From: Sordaria brevicollis
Taxonomy: Eukaryota; Ascomycota; Sordariomycetes; Sordariales; Sordariaceae
DNA length: 64,000 bases
Direction: 5' to 3'
Assembly (NCBI GenBank): GCA_033439795.1
Contig: JAUTDP010000012.1
Coordinates: 1,054,001 to 1,118,000 of the forward strand
The notes below the pieces were generated by a model. The model had not been told where the DNA came from. It saw nothing but the letters and a program-made list of their open reading frames with translations, and ran no database searches. This document shows, piece by piece, positions 35,234 through 47,183 of this stretch. Both the position numbers and the translations under genes were made by a program. How positions within the stretch are numbered: position 1 is the stretch's first letter; the number at the start of each line of letters is the position of its first letter.

Positions 35234-38200
35234 TTACTGCAACATATTATCCAAGCTCTCACCAAGCGCCTCCTCAATACCCACGATCCATCTCCTGTTC
35301 TCCCTCTCCACAACCTCATCATCGTCATCCTGCAACTCGCTAATGAACGGCAACATCTCCGGCAAGCTCTGGAGCCACTCCTCGCCCAGCCTGCTGGTAA
35401 GCGCCTGCTGGCACTTGATGACCGCCAGACGGACAGCCGCCTGTTCGGAGCGCAAGTGCTTGAGCAAGGCCGAGTTGATCTCCTTGTGGTGCTCCTTGCT
35501 GTCGGCAGCAGCAGCCAGCTCGACAACAGCGGGGATCAAATCGTCGGTGCAGTTATCAGCGCGAGCGGCGTGGGCGAACTGAGCGACCAGCACGGGCGCA
35601 ACGGCGTTGAAGTGAGCGGGCGCCTGCCAGAAGCCGTCCTGGTCGTGCTCGAAGCACTTGTTGAGGGTGCGGAGGACGCGAGAGCGGAGGGTCTTGAGGA
35701 CTTCGTCGCCAGTAGAGGATGACTCGAAAAGAACCTTGACGGCCGAGTCGATGATGTACGACGCGTACGAAGTGACGATGGACTTGAGGTTCTCAAAGAA
35801 GTGCTGCAGGAAGCCGTAAGTGCTGACCTGGCGCTGGGCCTTGCCGGCGGTGTCGGACTTGGGCAGGCCGGTGGTGGACCACTCCATCAGGTGCGAGAAC
35901 ATGGGGCGGAAGGCGGCGTCGTTGAGCTTGTAAATCATCTTGAGGGAAGTCTCGTTGACGAGGAGCTCAGTCTTCTCAAGCTCCTGGGCAGACTTCAGGA
36001 CGCCACTGCGACGGAGGTCGAAGGCGTTGAGGAAGATGCCGGTGAAGAGGGCGGTGTTCTTGGCGATGGATGACTTGGGGTGCTTGTCCAGAGCGGTGCC
36101 AAGGATTTGGAGGTACTCCTCGAGGGCCTGATGATTGTAATTAGTAAATGGTGAAAGAGAGTAAAAGAAGGGAGACTTACAGAGTATCCGCAAGCAGCAG
36201 CATTGTTAAAGTTCTTGTCAAGAGCAGTGAAGAGCACCTTGCCGTCAATGAGCTTGGCAACAAACTGGAGGCAGTCAACGCGGTTGGCGCGGCACTCCTC
36301 GTCCAGACCAGCGGCAGCGGAAGCGTTGGAGCAGGCAAGGAGTCTGTCGAGGTAGGCACCCGAGATCATGTAAGGAATGTGCTGGGCAAGAGCGGCCATG
36401 AAAGCATAGGCAGCGTTGTGCAGCGCACCATCGGGCTTCTCGCCCTTGATACTCTCGCCAAGGCAGTCGAGAGCCTTGGGGGTGGCAATAGGCAAGACAG
36501 GGACAATAGCGTCCTGAAGAACATCGACGAGAGAGGCAAGGCACAGAAGAGCCATGACACGAAGCTCACGAGACGACTGTCCAAGGCAGCTCTCGCCAGC
36601 GATAGTGGCGGCGGCGGCGGCAACAGCATCGAGATCCTTCTTGCCGTACTTCTCGGCAATCTTGTCGACGCAGTTGACGGCGGTGTGCTTGTAGTTCATG
36701 TCGTCTGACTCGCGAATGACAGCAGTCAGCTGAGGCAAGAAAGCAAGCAGAGCCTCCCTCGACTTGGGGCTGTTGATGCTCTCGCTGTCAACACGGTGCT
36801 CCAAAGCACGGAGGACTTTCTGGCGCAAAGTAAGGTTGGGACGGTCGAGAAGGGCCTCGACACTCTTGATGAACTCGGCAATGGAGAGCAGGTTGAGGAG
36901 GTTGGTGAGCGCCTCGCCGCAGCTCTTGTAAAGGGCCTTCTCCTTGGTCTTGGGGTTGCTAGACAAGGTGAGGACACTCTCAAGGAGCTGGGCATAGAGC
37001 TCGCGGATCTTGACAGACTCCATATCGTCCTTCTCGGCCAATGCAGAGATCTCCTGCTTGAGACGGCGGTTGGAAAGCAACCTGGGAAGGAGGTGAAGCT
37101 GCTTCAAAGCAAGCTTCTGAACATCCTGCTCAGAGTTGGAGTCGATCTTGGTAAGCAAAGCAGCCGAGAGGACAGGCTTGGGCTTGAAGATGTCGCTGAT
37201 GAGCTCCAGATGCTTGATGAGGGTCTGGAGCTGAATCTCGACCGAGAAAGAGCCAATGATTTGAGTAGTGAAAGTGAGCATGTTGTCAGTAGCACCATAC
37301 TTGTCCACGAACATGGCAAGGACGGCGAAGAGGAAGTCTTCGGGTCCAAGGTTCTCGATGAGAGTGATGAAGAGATCCTGCTTGCGATGAGAAGGAATGT
37401 GCTCATAAGCAACGACGAAGCTGGTAAGAAGCTCGGCAGTGCTGGCAACGAGGTTTCTCCTGCTCTTGCGGAAGGTCTCGATCAGAGGAGGAATGACCTC
37501 CTTGACAGTCTGGTTGACAACGTGAGCAGAGTAGTCATCAGCCTGCTTGAGAACAGAGCTGCCCATGAAGGTGAAGATGGGCATGACACTGTGCAGGACC
37601 ACGTCGGGCGCAGTGCGAGCCAGGCTAGCGACCAACAACAAAGCAGCGTTGATGACCGTGGGGCTGGAAGAGCGCTGGATGCAGGATGCGAGGATATCAC
37701 CGTGACCAGCCGCGGGGTCAATAGTGAGCTCCTTGCTGTCCTTGTAGGCAGGGATCATGGCGAGCAGACTGCTGAGAACCAGGCTCTGGAGGTAACCAAG
37801 CTCGGAGCCGACAACGGTGCGGAGATGCTGAAGCTCGGAAAGAGTAGTGAAGAGGCTGGGAAGCAACTCGGGGTGCTCAGCAGGCTTCGACTCTTGGACA
37901 AGCTCAAGAACAAAGGTGGCCTTGTTGAGACTGGCGCTGACATCGGCGGGGCTTTGAGTGTCGACGCTCTTCTCGGATCCGCCAACACGTCTACGCTTAG
38001 TGGCAGGCTTCTCGGTAGCCTTCTTGATATCATCGTACAAAGACTCAAGGAAGTCAAGCAGAATATCAGTAGACAGCTCAACCTTGTGCAAAGCGTCAGC
38101 AGCCTCAGTAGCAACAACATCCGGCTCAGAGGAGGTAGGGTGGACAGCCTGAGAGAGGGTAAGAAGAGCACGAGCAGTAGAGAACTGGGTCTCGGCCTTC

Positions 38201-40653
38201 ATAGAAGACCAGATCTTCTGGATACGGCCGAAGAGCGACTGAACCAGGCCGTTGCGCGCAACAACGTTGGAGTCGTTGATGAGCTCGAAGATCAGCTTGA
38301 GGCCAGCCTCGTTGTTGGCAATAACGACATCAACAAAGGCGTTGTTCACAGAGGCCTCATCAACAGACTCTCGGGCAAGGAGCTGCTGAGCCTCCGCCTC
38401 GGACAAGCGAGCCCACCACTGCAGCAGAGGAAGGAGCAAGTCGGTTCTGGAGGTACCGGAAATGCTCTTGATCTGGTTGAGCGGCTGCAAGAGTCTCAGC
38501 TTAACAGCAATAAGGGGCGTGCCGACAACGTGGCTGGAAAGGAACTTGAAGATGGCGAGTCTGGTAGCATGGGACAGATGCTTCTTGTCGCCGTCCTTGG
38601 ACTTGGAGCTCTCCAAGGCGTTGGTAAGAGCAGCCAAGATGTGGTCCTCATGGAGGAGGGACTCCTCCAGAGAGGGGATAAGGACGGAGTGGATGAGCGA
38701 CTTGGTGGCATCAAAGTCCATCCAGTTGACAGAAGTAGTCTTGGCATAGAGACCCTCAGAGCCCCAGACACGGCGGGCCTTGCTGGGCTTGGACTCGTAG
38801 AAAGACCCAAGAACAGTGACCAGCTCAGCAGCGGCACGACGGACCTTCTTGGCGGGGTCGCTGAGGGCGACAATGGCATAGGGAACGACGGCCTGGAAGT
38901 CCAACTTGGCGAACTCCTCGTCCTTCAGAAGGTTCTTAACGTGGTCAAGAGCAGCCACCTTGGCCAAGGCGGGAAGAGAACCGCACCAGAGGCGCATATA
39001 GAAGCTGGCATAGAAAAGCTTGGTAGGGGCCTGGGTCCGGCTGAGAACAGGGGCCTCGTCGAACTTTTGGAGGTTGGCCTCGTTGGCAGCAACGGACAGG
39101 AAGAGCGAGTAGAGCTCCTCAAGGAGATCAAGCGGCTCCTCGGCGAAGCAGGAAGCAGTCTGAGCCTTGAGCTTAGAGAGCTTCTCGAAGTTCTGCGCGA
39201 GTTCCGCTTCCTTGTCGACCTTGAGAGTGGTCTCCTCGACAGCGGCCTCAGTGGCATCCTCGACGGCAAGCTTGGGGCGAATAGAGGCGCCAAGAGTCAA
39301 CTCAAGAGCATCAATGTCGAAGTCAACCTCTTCGATGGTAGCACGGACGATATCGCCAACCTCGCCACTAGCTTGAGACAGGCTGACAAGAATAGTACCG
39401 AGCTCCTTGCGAATAGCGCCATCCTGATCAACCTGATCGTTGATTCTGTGGGCAGCAACCAACAGAGACTTGTAGACGACCTTGATCTGCTTCTCACGGA
39501 GAACATTGCCAAGGAGGAGCGAGTTGACAACAGGCAGACTGCGAACATCGCCCTTCTTGTGAAGCCTGTCAACCAAGGCAAGAGCAAGGCCGTTGGCCAA
39601 CTTGTCAACTCTGTAGTCCTTGGCAATCTCGTTCAGAACAGAGGCAAGCTCGGGAACCTTGAGGAGAGCCTTGGTCACTCTGGCAGAGAGCTGCTTGGCG
39701 GAGCGGTGCTGGGAGATGATGCAAAGGGTGACAAGACCAGGGCGCATGGTCTCAGGAGTCCAGCCATGGACAAGCTGGTCCATGAAGGCCGTAAGAGCGT
39801 TGTCGGCAAGACCGCCCTTGGCAGCAAGAATGGTCACTACCATGTAGCTGGCAATCTGGAGACCAGGAGAGCTCTTCATGACCATGGCATCACTAAGGAC
39901 AGGGGCAAGCTGCTGCATGAGGGCGTTATCATTCTCGATCTGAATGCTTCTCCTGCCGGAACGGTACTTGTCGAGCAGACCGTTGGTGGCTTCAACCATG
40001 ACACCGCCCCAGAACGAGATGAGACCGGGGTATTCCATCTGGTACTTGCAAGAGTCGAGGGTATACTGGGAGATGGCGGTAAGAAGCTCGGGGCGGTTCG
40101 TCGCCTGCTGGACGATGGCGGCGCGAGGGGGCGCAGTCAGAGAGCGAATGTATGGGTCGAGGAAGCGATACTCCTTGGGGATGTTGGCGGGCAAGATGGA
40201 CAGCAAGGTCACAAAGGCCGGGATGGTGTGGTATGGGAGGAAGGTAGCGATGAGAGCAGCGGTGTTGAACTCGTGAACGCGGAATCGGCGAATCAACCAC
40301 TCGATGGCCTTGATGGCGGGCATGAGACGCAACCTGCTACCGCAGAGATGGAGGAAGGCCTCGACATGCTTATCGAGGGCGGCGTTCTCAGCAGCGCTCA
40401 TCTGTGTCCTGTCGGCCTCCTGGCTCTGCTCGCTCCATAGTGACTGCGCGAACTTGGTGAAGCGCGAATCGAGGTTGCATAGCTCTTCGAAACCCTCAAG
40501 ACATATCGAGTAGATCTCGGGGTATGTCTGGGTAGCGGCGACGCGGGGCTCGAAGATCAAGGACTTGGAGTGGGCGGCCTTAAGGACCTTGGTGTTGAGG
40601 GTCGACCGCGAGTTGGCGGCGATCTGGGCCAACTGGGAGGCCAAAGACGACAT
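35234..40653 (-). CDS. utp10: U3 snoRNP component UTP10 (HEATR1/BAP28), two exons
   Basis: Exons 40653-36181 and 36127-35234 give 1788 residues (yeast Utp10: 1769). The 53-nt intron has donor GTAAGT, branch ACTAAT and acceptor CATCAG, and lies between whole codons. UTP10 is a HEAT-repeat scaffold of the t-UTP/UtpA module in the nucleolus, needed for pre-rRNA transcription and 18S processing. The N-terminus MSSLASQLAQIAANS is typical. The whole chain is made of alpha-helical repeats, and the C-terminal BP28CT region includes FRPMFSHLMEWSTTGLP and a final LPEMLPFISELQDDDDEVV. A basic KRRRVGGSEK near residue 890 may be a nuclear signal. Strong codon bias leaves a 1214-codon open frame on the opposite strand. 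Start codons of UTP10 and NOC3 are 690 bp apart, back to back. Confidence 0.96.
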
Positions 40654-41343
40654 GGCTGTGTACTGCTTCTTCTTCTATCTTTTGGCTCTATGGGTATCGT
40701 TTGCTATCGTATGGAAGGGTCGACGTCGATATTTCGATCGCGTCGCAAAGTGGGAATTCGGTCGGCCTTTCGGCGCGTGGGTGACAACCGGGGAGGGTAC
40801 AGTCTCGGGTCGTCTATCGCCGGGTGGAGACTAGGAATACTGGGTGGTGGGATATATGTACAATTGTCGAGAAAGAGATTGCCGCGGTCTCTCTTTGCTG
40901 CGACTGTTGGTGATGTTTGAGAGGGCGGGTTGTTTTGGGATGAAAAGAGGAGTTCAAGTTGGAGAGAGATGCGGCCACTCGAAGCTCCAGCGCATGCAAT
41001 CAATCGCAAAAGCGAAGGAAGTGCAGTTCAATGGGCCGTTCATGGTTCAGCAACTTTTTTTTCTCCAAGGTGTGGGGTCCGATAAGGCTACTTGGCCAAC
41101 CACAGCGCGCCGATAAGACCCCAGGATTGGCGGCCAGGGTCCAAAAAGTTTGGAAAATGTTCCTGAGCTCATCTCATTGAAGGAACAACAATTCGATACC
41201 CATCTCCGCTACAGACCACGGCTCTTCAGCAGCACCTCACTTCAGTCTCTCCTCAACACAGTCAATCACCCACACTCAATACTTGATTTTCACCTCACAA
41301 TTTTCACAGCCCCCAACAACACAGACCACCACCAGCCACCACC
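40654..41343. promoter_or_regulatory. Divergent promoter of UTP10 and NOC3
   Basis: 690 bp separate the two start codons. At 41168-41178 the sequence reads CTCATCTCATT, the complement of AATGAGATGAG, which contains the GATGAG core of the PAC motif known from yeast ribosome-biogenesis promoters. The last 150 bp are C/A-rich NOC3 leader. Regulation through this motif is inferred. Confidence 0.55.
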
Positions 41344-43374
41344 ATGTCTTCCCATCCTTCCAAGAGGAGGAAGCTGGCCGATGGAGCTCAGTCCTCCGAC
41401 GGCGCAGCAGTCAGCGACACCAAGATTCAAAAGCAGTTCTTCAAGAGTGCACAGAGCTGGAACCTCGAGGAGGATTATGAGAACCGCCCCAGGAAAGGAA
41501 AGAAGGAGAAGAAGAGGAAGGCCGCCGATGCCACGAAACTGCCCATCAGAGTTGCCGAGGGAACCTGGGTGACGCAGGAGGAAGAGGACGCCGAAATTGC
41601 CAGCGATGCCGAGTGGTTGGAGAGTGAAGGAGAGGAAGCCCCAGAGGAGGAGGAGGTTCAGCCTGAGCCGGAAGCACCCAAGATCCCCGAACGTGAACAG
41701 ATCAGGAGAGCCCAAGAGGAGATGGCCAAGATCGCAACGCAACTCAACGAAGACCCAGAGGAGCACCCGGGTGCTTTCAAGGCGCTCGCAAAGATTGGAG
41801 ACTCGGAAATTCTCGCCATCAAGAAGCTCGCCATTGTTACTCAGATGACCGTCTATAAGGATGTTATTCCCGGTTACAGGATAAGACCGGCCTCGGAGGA
41901 TGTTGCCAAGGAAAAGCTGTCCAAGGATGTCAAGAGGTTACGCGTTTACGAGCAGGCCATGGTCACCGGTTACTATCAGTACATCAAGACTCTCGGTGCT
42001 CTTGCCGGCGGATCAGTTCGCGACAAGTCCAAGCAGCCCATCTCCAGCATCGCTCTTACCTGCGCCTGCACCCTCCTGAACGCAGTACCGCACTTCAACT
42101 TCCGCGGCGAGCTTCTCAAGATCATCATCAAGAAGCTGAGCTACCGAAATATCGACAAGGATTTCATCAAGTGCCGGACCGCCCTTGAGACCCTGTTCCA
42201 CGAGGACGAAGATGGTCAACCTGCCATGGAGGCCATCTCAGTGCTCACAAAGATGATGAAGGCTCGTAACTACCAGGTTGACGAGAGCATCCTCAACCTG
42301 TTCCTCCACCTGCGTCTGCTCAGCGAGTTCTCTGGCAAGGCTTCCAGAGACACTGTGGAGAAGCAGGATGATGGATCGGGCAAGAAGCCTAAGCAGAAGA
42401 AGGAGTTCCGCACCAAGCGCGAGCGCAAGCTTCTCAAGGAGCAGAAGGAAGCTGAGAAGGTCATGGCCCACGCCGATGCGGCTGTGAGCTACGAGGAGCG
42501 CGAGCGTATGCAGTCCGAGACGCTCAAGATGGTCTTTGCCTCATACTTCCGCATCCTCAAGATGCGTATTCCCAACCTCATGGGGGCCTGTCTTGAGGGT
42601 CTGGCCAGATACTCTCACCTCATCAACCAGGACTTCTTTGGCGATTTGCTCGAGGCCCTCAAGGACCTGATCCGCTACAGCGAAAAGGACGCTGAAAAGG
42701 AGGACGACTCGGATGACGAAAACAAGGAAGATGAGGTCGACGAAGATGACGAGCATGAGTTCGTCCGTGACACCAGCCGCGAAGCCCTCCTCTGCACCGT
42801 CACCGCCTTCGCCCTTCTCGAAGGCCAGGACGCCCACAACGCCCGATCTGATCTTCACCTTGATCTTTCCTTCTTCATCACCCACCTCTTCCAGTCCCTC
42901 CTCACTCTCTCCGTCAATCCGGATCTTGAGTTGGGCGCTCAGTCGCTCCAGCTCCAGAACAGCGTGCGCCGCAACAACCGCATCAACCTCCAGACAACCA
43001 CCGTCCTGCTCATCAAGTGTTTGAGCGGTGTCCTTCTGCCGCCCTGGAACATCCGCTCCGTGGCGCCCCTCCGTCTGGCCGCCTTCACCAAGCAGCTCAT
43101 GTCTGGATCTCTCCAGGTGCCGGAAAAGTCAGCCCAGGCGCTCCTTGGCTTACTCGCCGATGTACTGCACACGCACGGCAGGAAGATCAGCTCGCTCTGG
43201 AACACGGAGGAGAGGAAGGGCGACGGCACGTATAAGCCGCTCGCAGCCACAGTGGAGGGTAGCAACCCGTTTGCGTCGACGGTGTGGGAGGGCGAGTTGT
43301 TGAGGAGACACTACTGCCCTAAGGTGAGGGAGAGTGTGAAGCAGTTGGAGAAGAGCATCAAGAGCATCAAATAG
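41344..43374 (+). CDS. noc3: Nucleolar complex protein NOC3
   Basis: A single exon of 676 residues (yeast Noc3: 663). NOC3 works with NOC2 in maturation and export of pre-60S ribosomal subunits and has been linked to replication initiation in yeast. The N-terminal 120 residues are charged, with a basic KRRK at 8-11, KGKKEKKRK near 57 and an acidic Glu-rich stretch. The NOC3 N-terminal domain follows, from REQIRRAQEEMAKIATQL to VTQMTVYKDVIPGYRIRP (about 117-181). The CBF/Mak21-type domain lies in the second half, with NSVRRNNRINLQTTTVLL and LAAFTKQLM followed by ALLGLLADVLHTHGRKISSLW. An acidic loop, DDSDDENKEDEVDEDDE, interrupts it. The ATG follows CCACC, a good fungal start context. Confidence 0.96.
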   Translation: MSSHPSKRRKLADGAQSSDGAAVSDTKIQKQFFKSAQSWNLEEDYENRPRKGKKEKKRKAADATKLPIRVAEGTWVTQEEEDAEIASDAEWLESEGEEAPEEEEVQPEPEAPKIPEREQIRRAQEEMAKIATQLNEDPEEHPGAFKALAKIGDSEILAIKKLAIVTQMTVYKDVIPGYRIRPASEDVAKEKLSKDVKRLRVYEQAMVTGYYQYIKTLGALAGGSVRDKSKQPISSIALTCACTLLNAVPHFNFRGELLKIIIKKLSYRNIDKDFIKCRTALETLFHEDEDGQPAMEAISVLTKMMKARNYQVDESILNLFLHLRLLSEFSGKASRDTVEKQDDGSGKKPKQKKEFRTKRERKLLKEQKEAEKVMAHADAAVSYEERERMQSETLKMVFASYFRILKMRIPNLMGACLEGLARYSHLINQDFFGDLLEALKDLIRYSEKDAEKEDDSDDENKEDEVDEDDEHEFVRDTSREALLCTVTAFALLEGQDAHNARSDLHLDLSFFITHLFQSLLTLSVNPDLELGAQSLQLQNSVRRNNRINLQTTTVLLIKCLSGVLLPPWNIRSVAPLRLAAFTKQLMSGSLQVPEKSAQALLGLLADVLHTHGRKISSLWNTEERKGDGTYKPLAATVEGSNPFASTVWEGELLRRHYCPKVRESVKQLEKSIKSIK

Positions 43375-46300
43375 AAGGTGAAAAGATGAGTGGTGAAGGG
43401 GAGAGGTCTTATTACGTTGGAGGATATATACGTTAGCTTTGCACAGAATTGTTATTTCGAAACCATAATATTGGTCACCTCATCGTCTGGGAAGTGGTAT
43501 TATTTTGTCTTGGATCTCTTTTAAGTTCAACCCACATTTGTCACATTCATGGTAGGAGAACTGAAGGCATGACGACCCTTCCCCGTCACACCTTCTCAAA
43601 GGCATTTCCAACTTCCACTTGATGACAAAATCTTTCAGGTCGACCCTTGTGGCAGGAATTACACCTGCTAGGTAGCTTCACACCGCGCCTTCCCTTTTGT
43701 CTTTTGAAATCTCTTTCTCTATGGGGGCATCTACTTACCTGTGTGTCGTCCCCCACCACGACTTTGGATGCTGCAGTGTATTCCAGACTGCGAGCCGAAT
43801 TGTAGTGCTTGCACTCTTCTCCTCTTTCTCTGCAACCTCCCTTTCGACCAACCAATGATTCCCATCCCATCTTCTTGTTCAGGATATCAAGCTTACATTC
43901 AGAATATTCCTTTCTCTGGTTTTTGTTCTTGCTTGACCCTAGCTCTGTCTCACCGAGTCGGGCCAAATTTGCCGAACGAACCACCATGACGGCCGGATAT
44001 GACACCGAGGCACGTCCGTATCTTCCCCTCCACGCCTTCATGCGAGTTTAATTGGGAAGGTGAAAAGACTTTTTCGTTCTGATGACGATCGTCATATCGC
44101 TCAATGGAGTCTTTGCTCATTTCGGTTTTGGTGCAAGTCTGCGGCTCTGAAGTTCCACAACAGCCTTGTTCGTGAAAAAGAATTGTTCGACAATATTCAG
44201 TTCGGTCTATCGGTTACACCATGTGTTCGTTTGGGAGCCTAAGAAGAATGTCTCTGTTTCCAACACTTGGAAAAGAGTCATTACCATACACAGATCCCAA
44301 GTGGTTCACCAATGGTCGCCTCGCGTTACCGCCTCGGATATAAGTAGATTGCTACGCCTCGGAGTCCAACCACCTAGGACACACACATAACACAGTGTTG
44401 CGGTTCGGTAATTGCTGACTCAAACGTCATGGCCTGGATAAACGGCACCGTTATCAGCCCAACATAACCACGAAACTGCCCTACGCACAAGAGGTTGTCG
44501 CCATGAGAAGCTGGGTAGACGCCAGAGTCTAGGAAGACGGCAAAACGCAGATGCTCACTCACTATCACCAACACCGCCGCCAATAGACGCACCTCTACAT
44601 TGGCCGACATCACTGGAACACTCAACCTTGGACACTAGCCAAATATGAAGTCATCATCGCAACACCATCAATGGCCACTAACCTCCAAACTCCCGATTCC
44701 TCTCTGATGGTAACAGCATGTCAGCCGTACTTGCTCTTGCTAGCCATACGTCACAACCCTCCAGCGCCAGGAGTGCGAGGTTCAGAGGTCTCGAGCAGAC
44801 ATTTCGAACTCGAGATCGGTGTGTTCGCTGGTGCAACGCACCATCGCGGTATCTTCCCGGTATCAACAGGCGTGAAGTTTTCAAACAACACCGACAGTGC
44901 GTCGTTCAGTCACCGTCGCGGGGAAAGATTTGCGGTTTGAAACGACCCGACACAAAGGAAACAGAGGGGAGCCGAAGGAGCGTCAAGCGTGGCCGCCCGG
45001 GGATAAGAGGATGGATCCTCCACATTTCGCAAATTTGGCTCCCACTACAGGGGAAAGCTACACTAACAAACACGTGCAAATTTGCCGGAAATTAGCACAC
45101 ATGGGAGCTATCACCAGGCTAAGTCGGTAAGCTAAACTGTTAACGGCCGCTAATAAGGGTTGTTCAAGGCTCGCTAAGCTCGCTAGAATTAAGCTGCACT
45201 AACACAGAGCAAATCGTGCATTCTCTCATCGCTGGGACTGGAACCTTACTGCAAACCTCGTGTGTTTTCCCCAGGGGCATGTTGTTTTGTCGTTGCTTTG
45301 AAGACGAAAGCCATAGGTGTGGCTATGGCTGCAAGGCTCTGATGTTTTAATGGGTTGAGTAAGGACAGGAACAAGTTGCTTTCTTTCGTCTGATCTGAAC
45401 GCTAACATTTTCATCCCTTCATCAGCTCAGGGGAACAGAGCGTTGCCCGTCGATCATCTACCCCAAATGGCATATTGAATCTCGATATTGACCATTCAGC
45501 TCTCTGATAGCGCCGATGGGGTCCAAAGGCATACATATCTGGGCGGCTCTAAGAGTTTCGTCTTGGCATCCAACTTTTAGGTCGTTTCAGGCTTCCAATG
45601 GTTGTTCCCAGCAATCCCCGGAAGAAGCATGTTCCAACCCAGCTGTCGAAGGCAGAAGCATCCATCCATGTGGTTGAGCCAAGACTGGACGTGATCATCC
45701 TTCGTCATCGTCTCGGACCCTCTCTCCCACTTTCCTTTGTTCCGTTCCGGCCGTCGCTCTCCTCCGTCCGTTCATCACCTCGTCGGCATTTTCACCGAGC
45801 GATTCCACCTCTGCCCATTCAGCCCAACGGGGGACGTTATTTTCCGTTCTTCGACATGTATCTGGATTAGTCCTACCTTTTGGGGGGCACAGCAGGATAT
45901 GTGCTGCATCAGCCTCAGCCCCAACGGCTCACAGTTACGCAACACCAAAGACACATTCAGTTCACGCTCACTGGACCCTTCGTTCCTCCAAGCCCACAAG
46001 GCTACGCTTCGCGCTTATTCCGTCTGCCGAAGCCATCGAGTACCTGTTTTACTGTACACAGCCTTCATCGTGGCCGGTCTCTTTAGTTTCCCATGCAACC
46101 CTCACGGCGTCTAAGTCTAAGCGCAGATGACCTGAACAGGACAATAATGGCAGGCACTCTTTCACATCTCTTGTCATACGCCACTTCCCCAGATATGGAC
46201 AGGCTAAGCTCTTTTCCAACACATTAGCTGTCTTGAAGCAACCTCGCCGCTCATGGGGATTCTTTTCTTCTTCGATAGTTCCGGAGCTGGAAATCACTGT

Positions 46301-47183
46301 CTGTCTGTATTCTCCAGAGCCAAATCATCACATTCCACTTATCAGTTACTGCCCCAGCCCCTGTCGATGGATCCCATAGACGTAGGGGGCCGGAACTTCG
46401 TGGAGCCTTTTCTTCTGCTCTCCATGAAAACAACCCCCGTCTGCCCTCTTGCCTCCAAGAATGACCCCCGGCATGGCCCTCCAGCTGTGCCGGCTTTGCC
46501 TCATCTTTACCTCTATCTTCAGAGGTTTTCCCTTTCTCTTTCATCTTCTTTTCGTCTCGCCAGTCTTGCTCACATGGGACAGAAAGTCCCGTCCATGTGG
46601 CTTTCCCTTCTCATCTAATATTTGTTGGCCTTTTTCGGCCTTTTGCTCATTAAGCCTTTACCTTAATCCAAGCTTATACCCTTCTTTTCATCACCTTTCT
46701 TCATCTATACTAATCCACTCACGAAGAGCAGTTCGTCGTCACTTAGACAGGACGCACGTTGGAACTATCTTGCATATACTACGTGCCGTTCAGGCTTTAC
46801 ACTTTACCAAGGTTCCGCCTTGGTTAAGCGTTTGCTTTTGTTGGACGTAACCAAGTTCTTGGCCTACGTTGAAGAGCACCCTCGGTCTTACATTCTTGGA
46901 TCAACATTTTCCGAGTATCGGCAGACATATTGCACTCTTTTCCTTTGCACCGCCTACCTAAATTGTGCGAACGATTGTTGTCCGAAACTCTTGATCGTGC
47001 AGTCTTTTTCTTTCATTCGTCACATTTGTTTGCTTCGCTTATCATCTTGTATTATCCACCACATAATATCTCTTTCTGGCATCATATAAGAGGGTATTGT
47101 TGGATCTCGAAAGTTGGAGACCCAGGATAGTCGACACTATTTTTCAAGAGTACCAATCTCGAACAAAGAGAAGGAAACAAAAG
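43375..47183. other. Gene-poor interval upstream of the aspartic protease
   Basis: 3.8 kb with no supported gene. Frames of 60-150 codons on both strands carry no domain. The right third, 45700-47180, is strongly C/T-rich and probably includes the promoter and a long leader of the protease gene. A TATA-like TATAAG lies at 47085-47090, about 95 bases before the start codon. Confidence 0.6.
47085..47090 (+). promoter_or_regulatory. TATA-like element of the aspartic protease gene
   Basis: TATAAG within ATCATATAAGAGGG, about 95 bases upstream of the ATG at 47184. The spacing is plausible for a TATA box with a short leader. Confidence 0.4.

Noticed and set aside
40565..41009. Short frames in the UTP10-NOC3 promoter on both strands
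   Set aside because: They overlap the start of UTP10 or each other and show no protein-like pattern.
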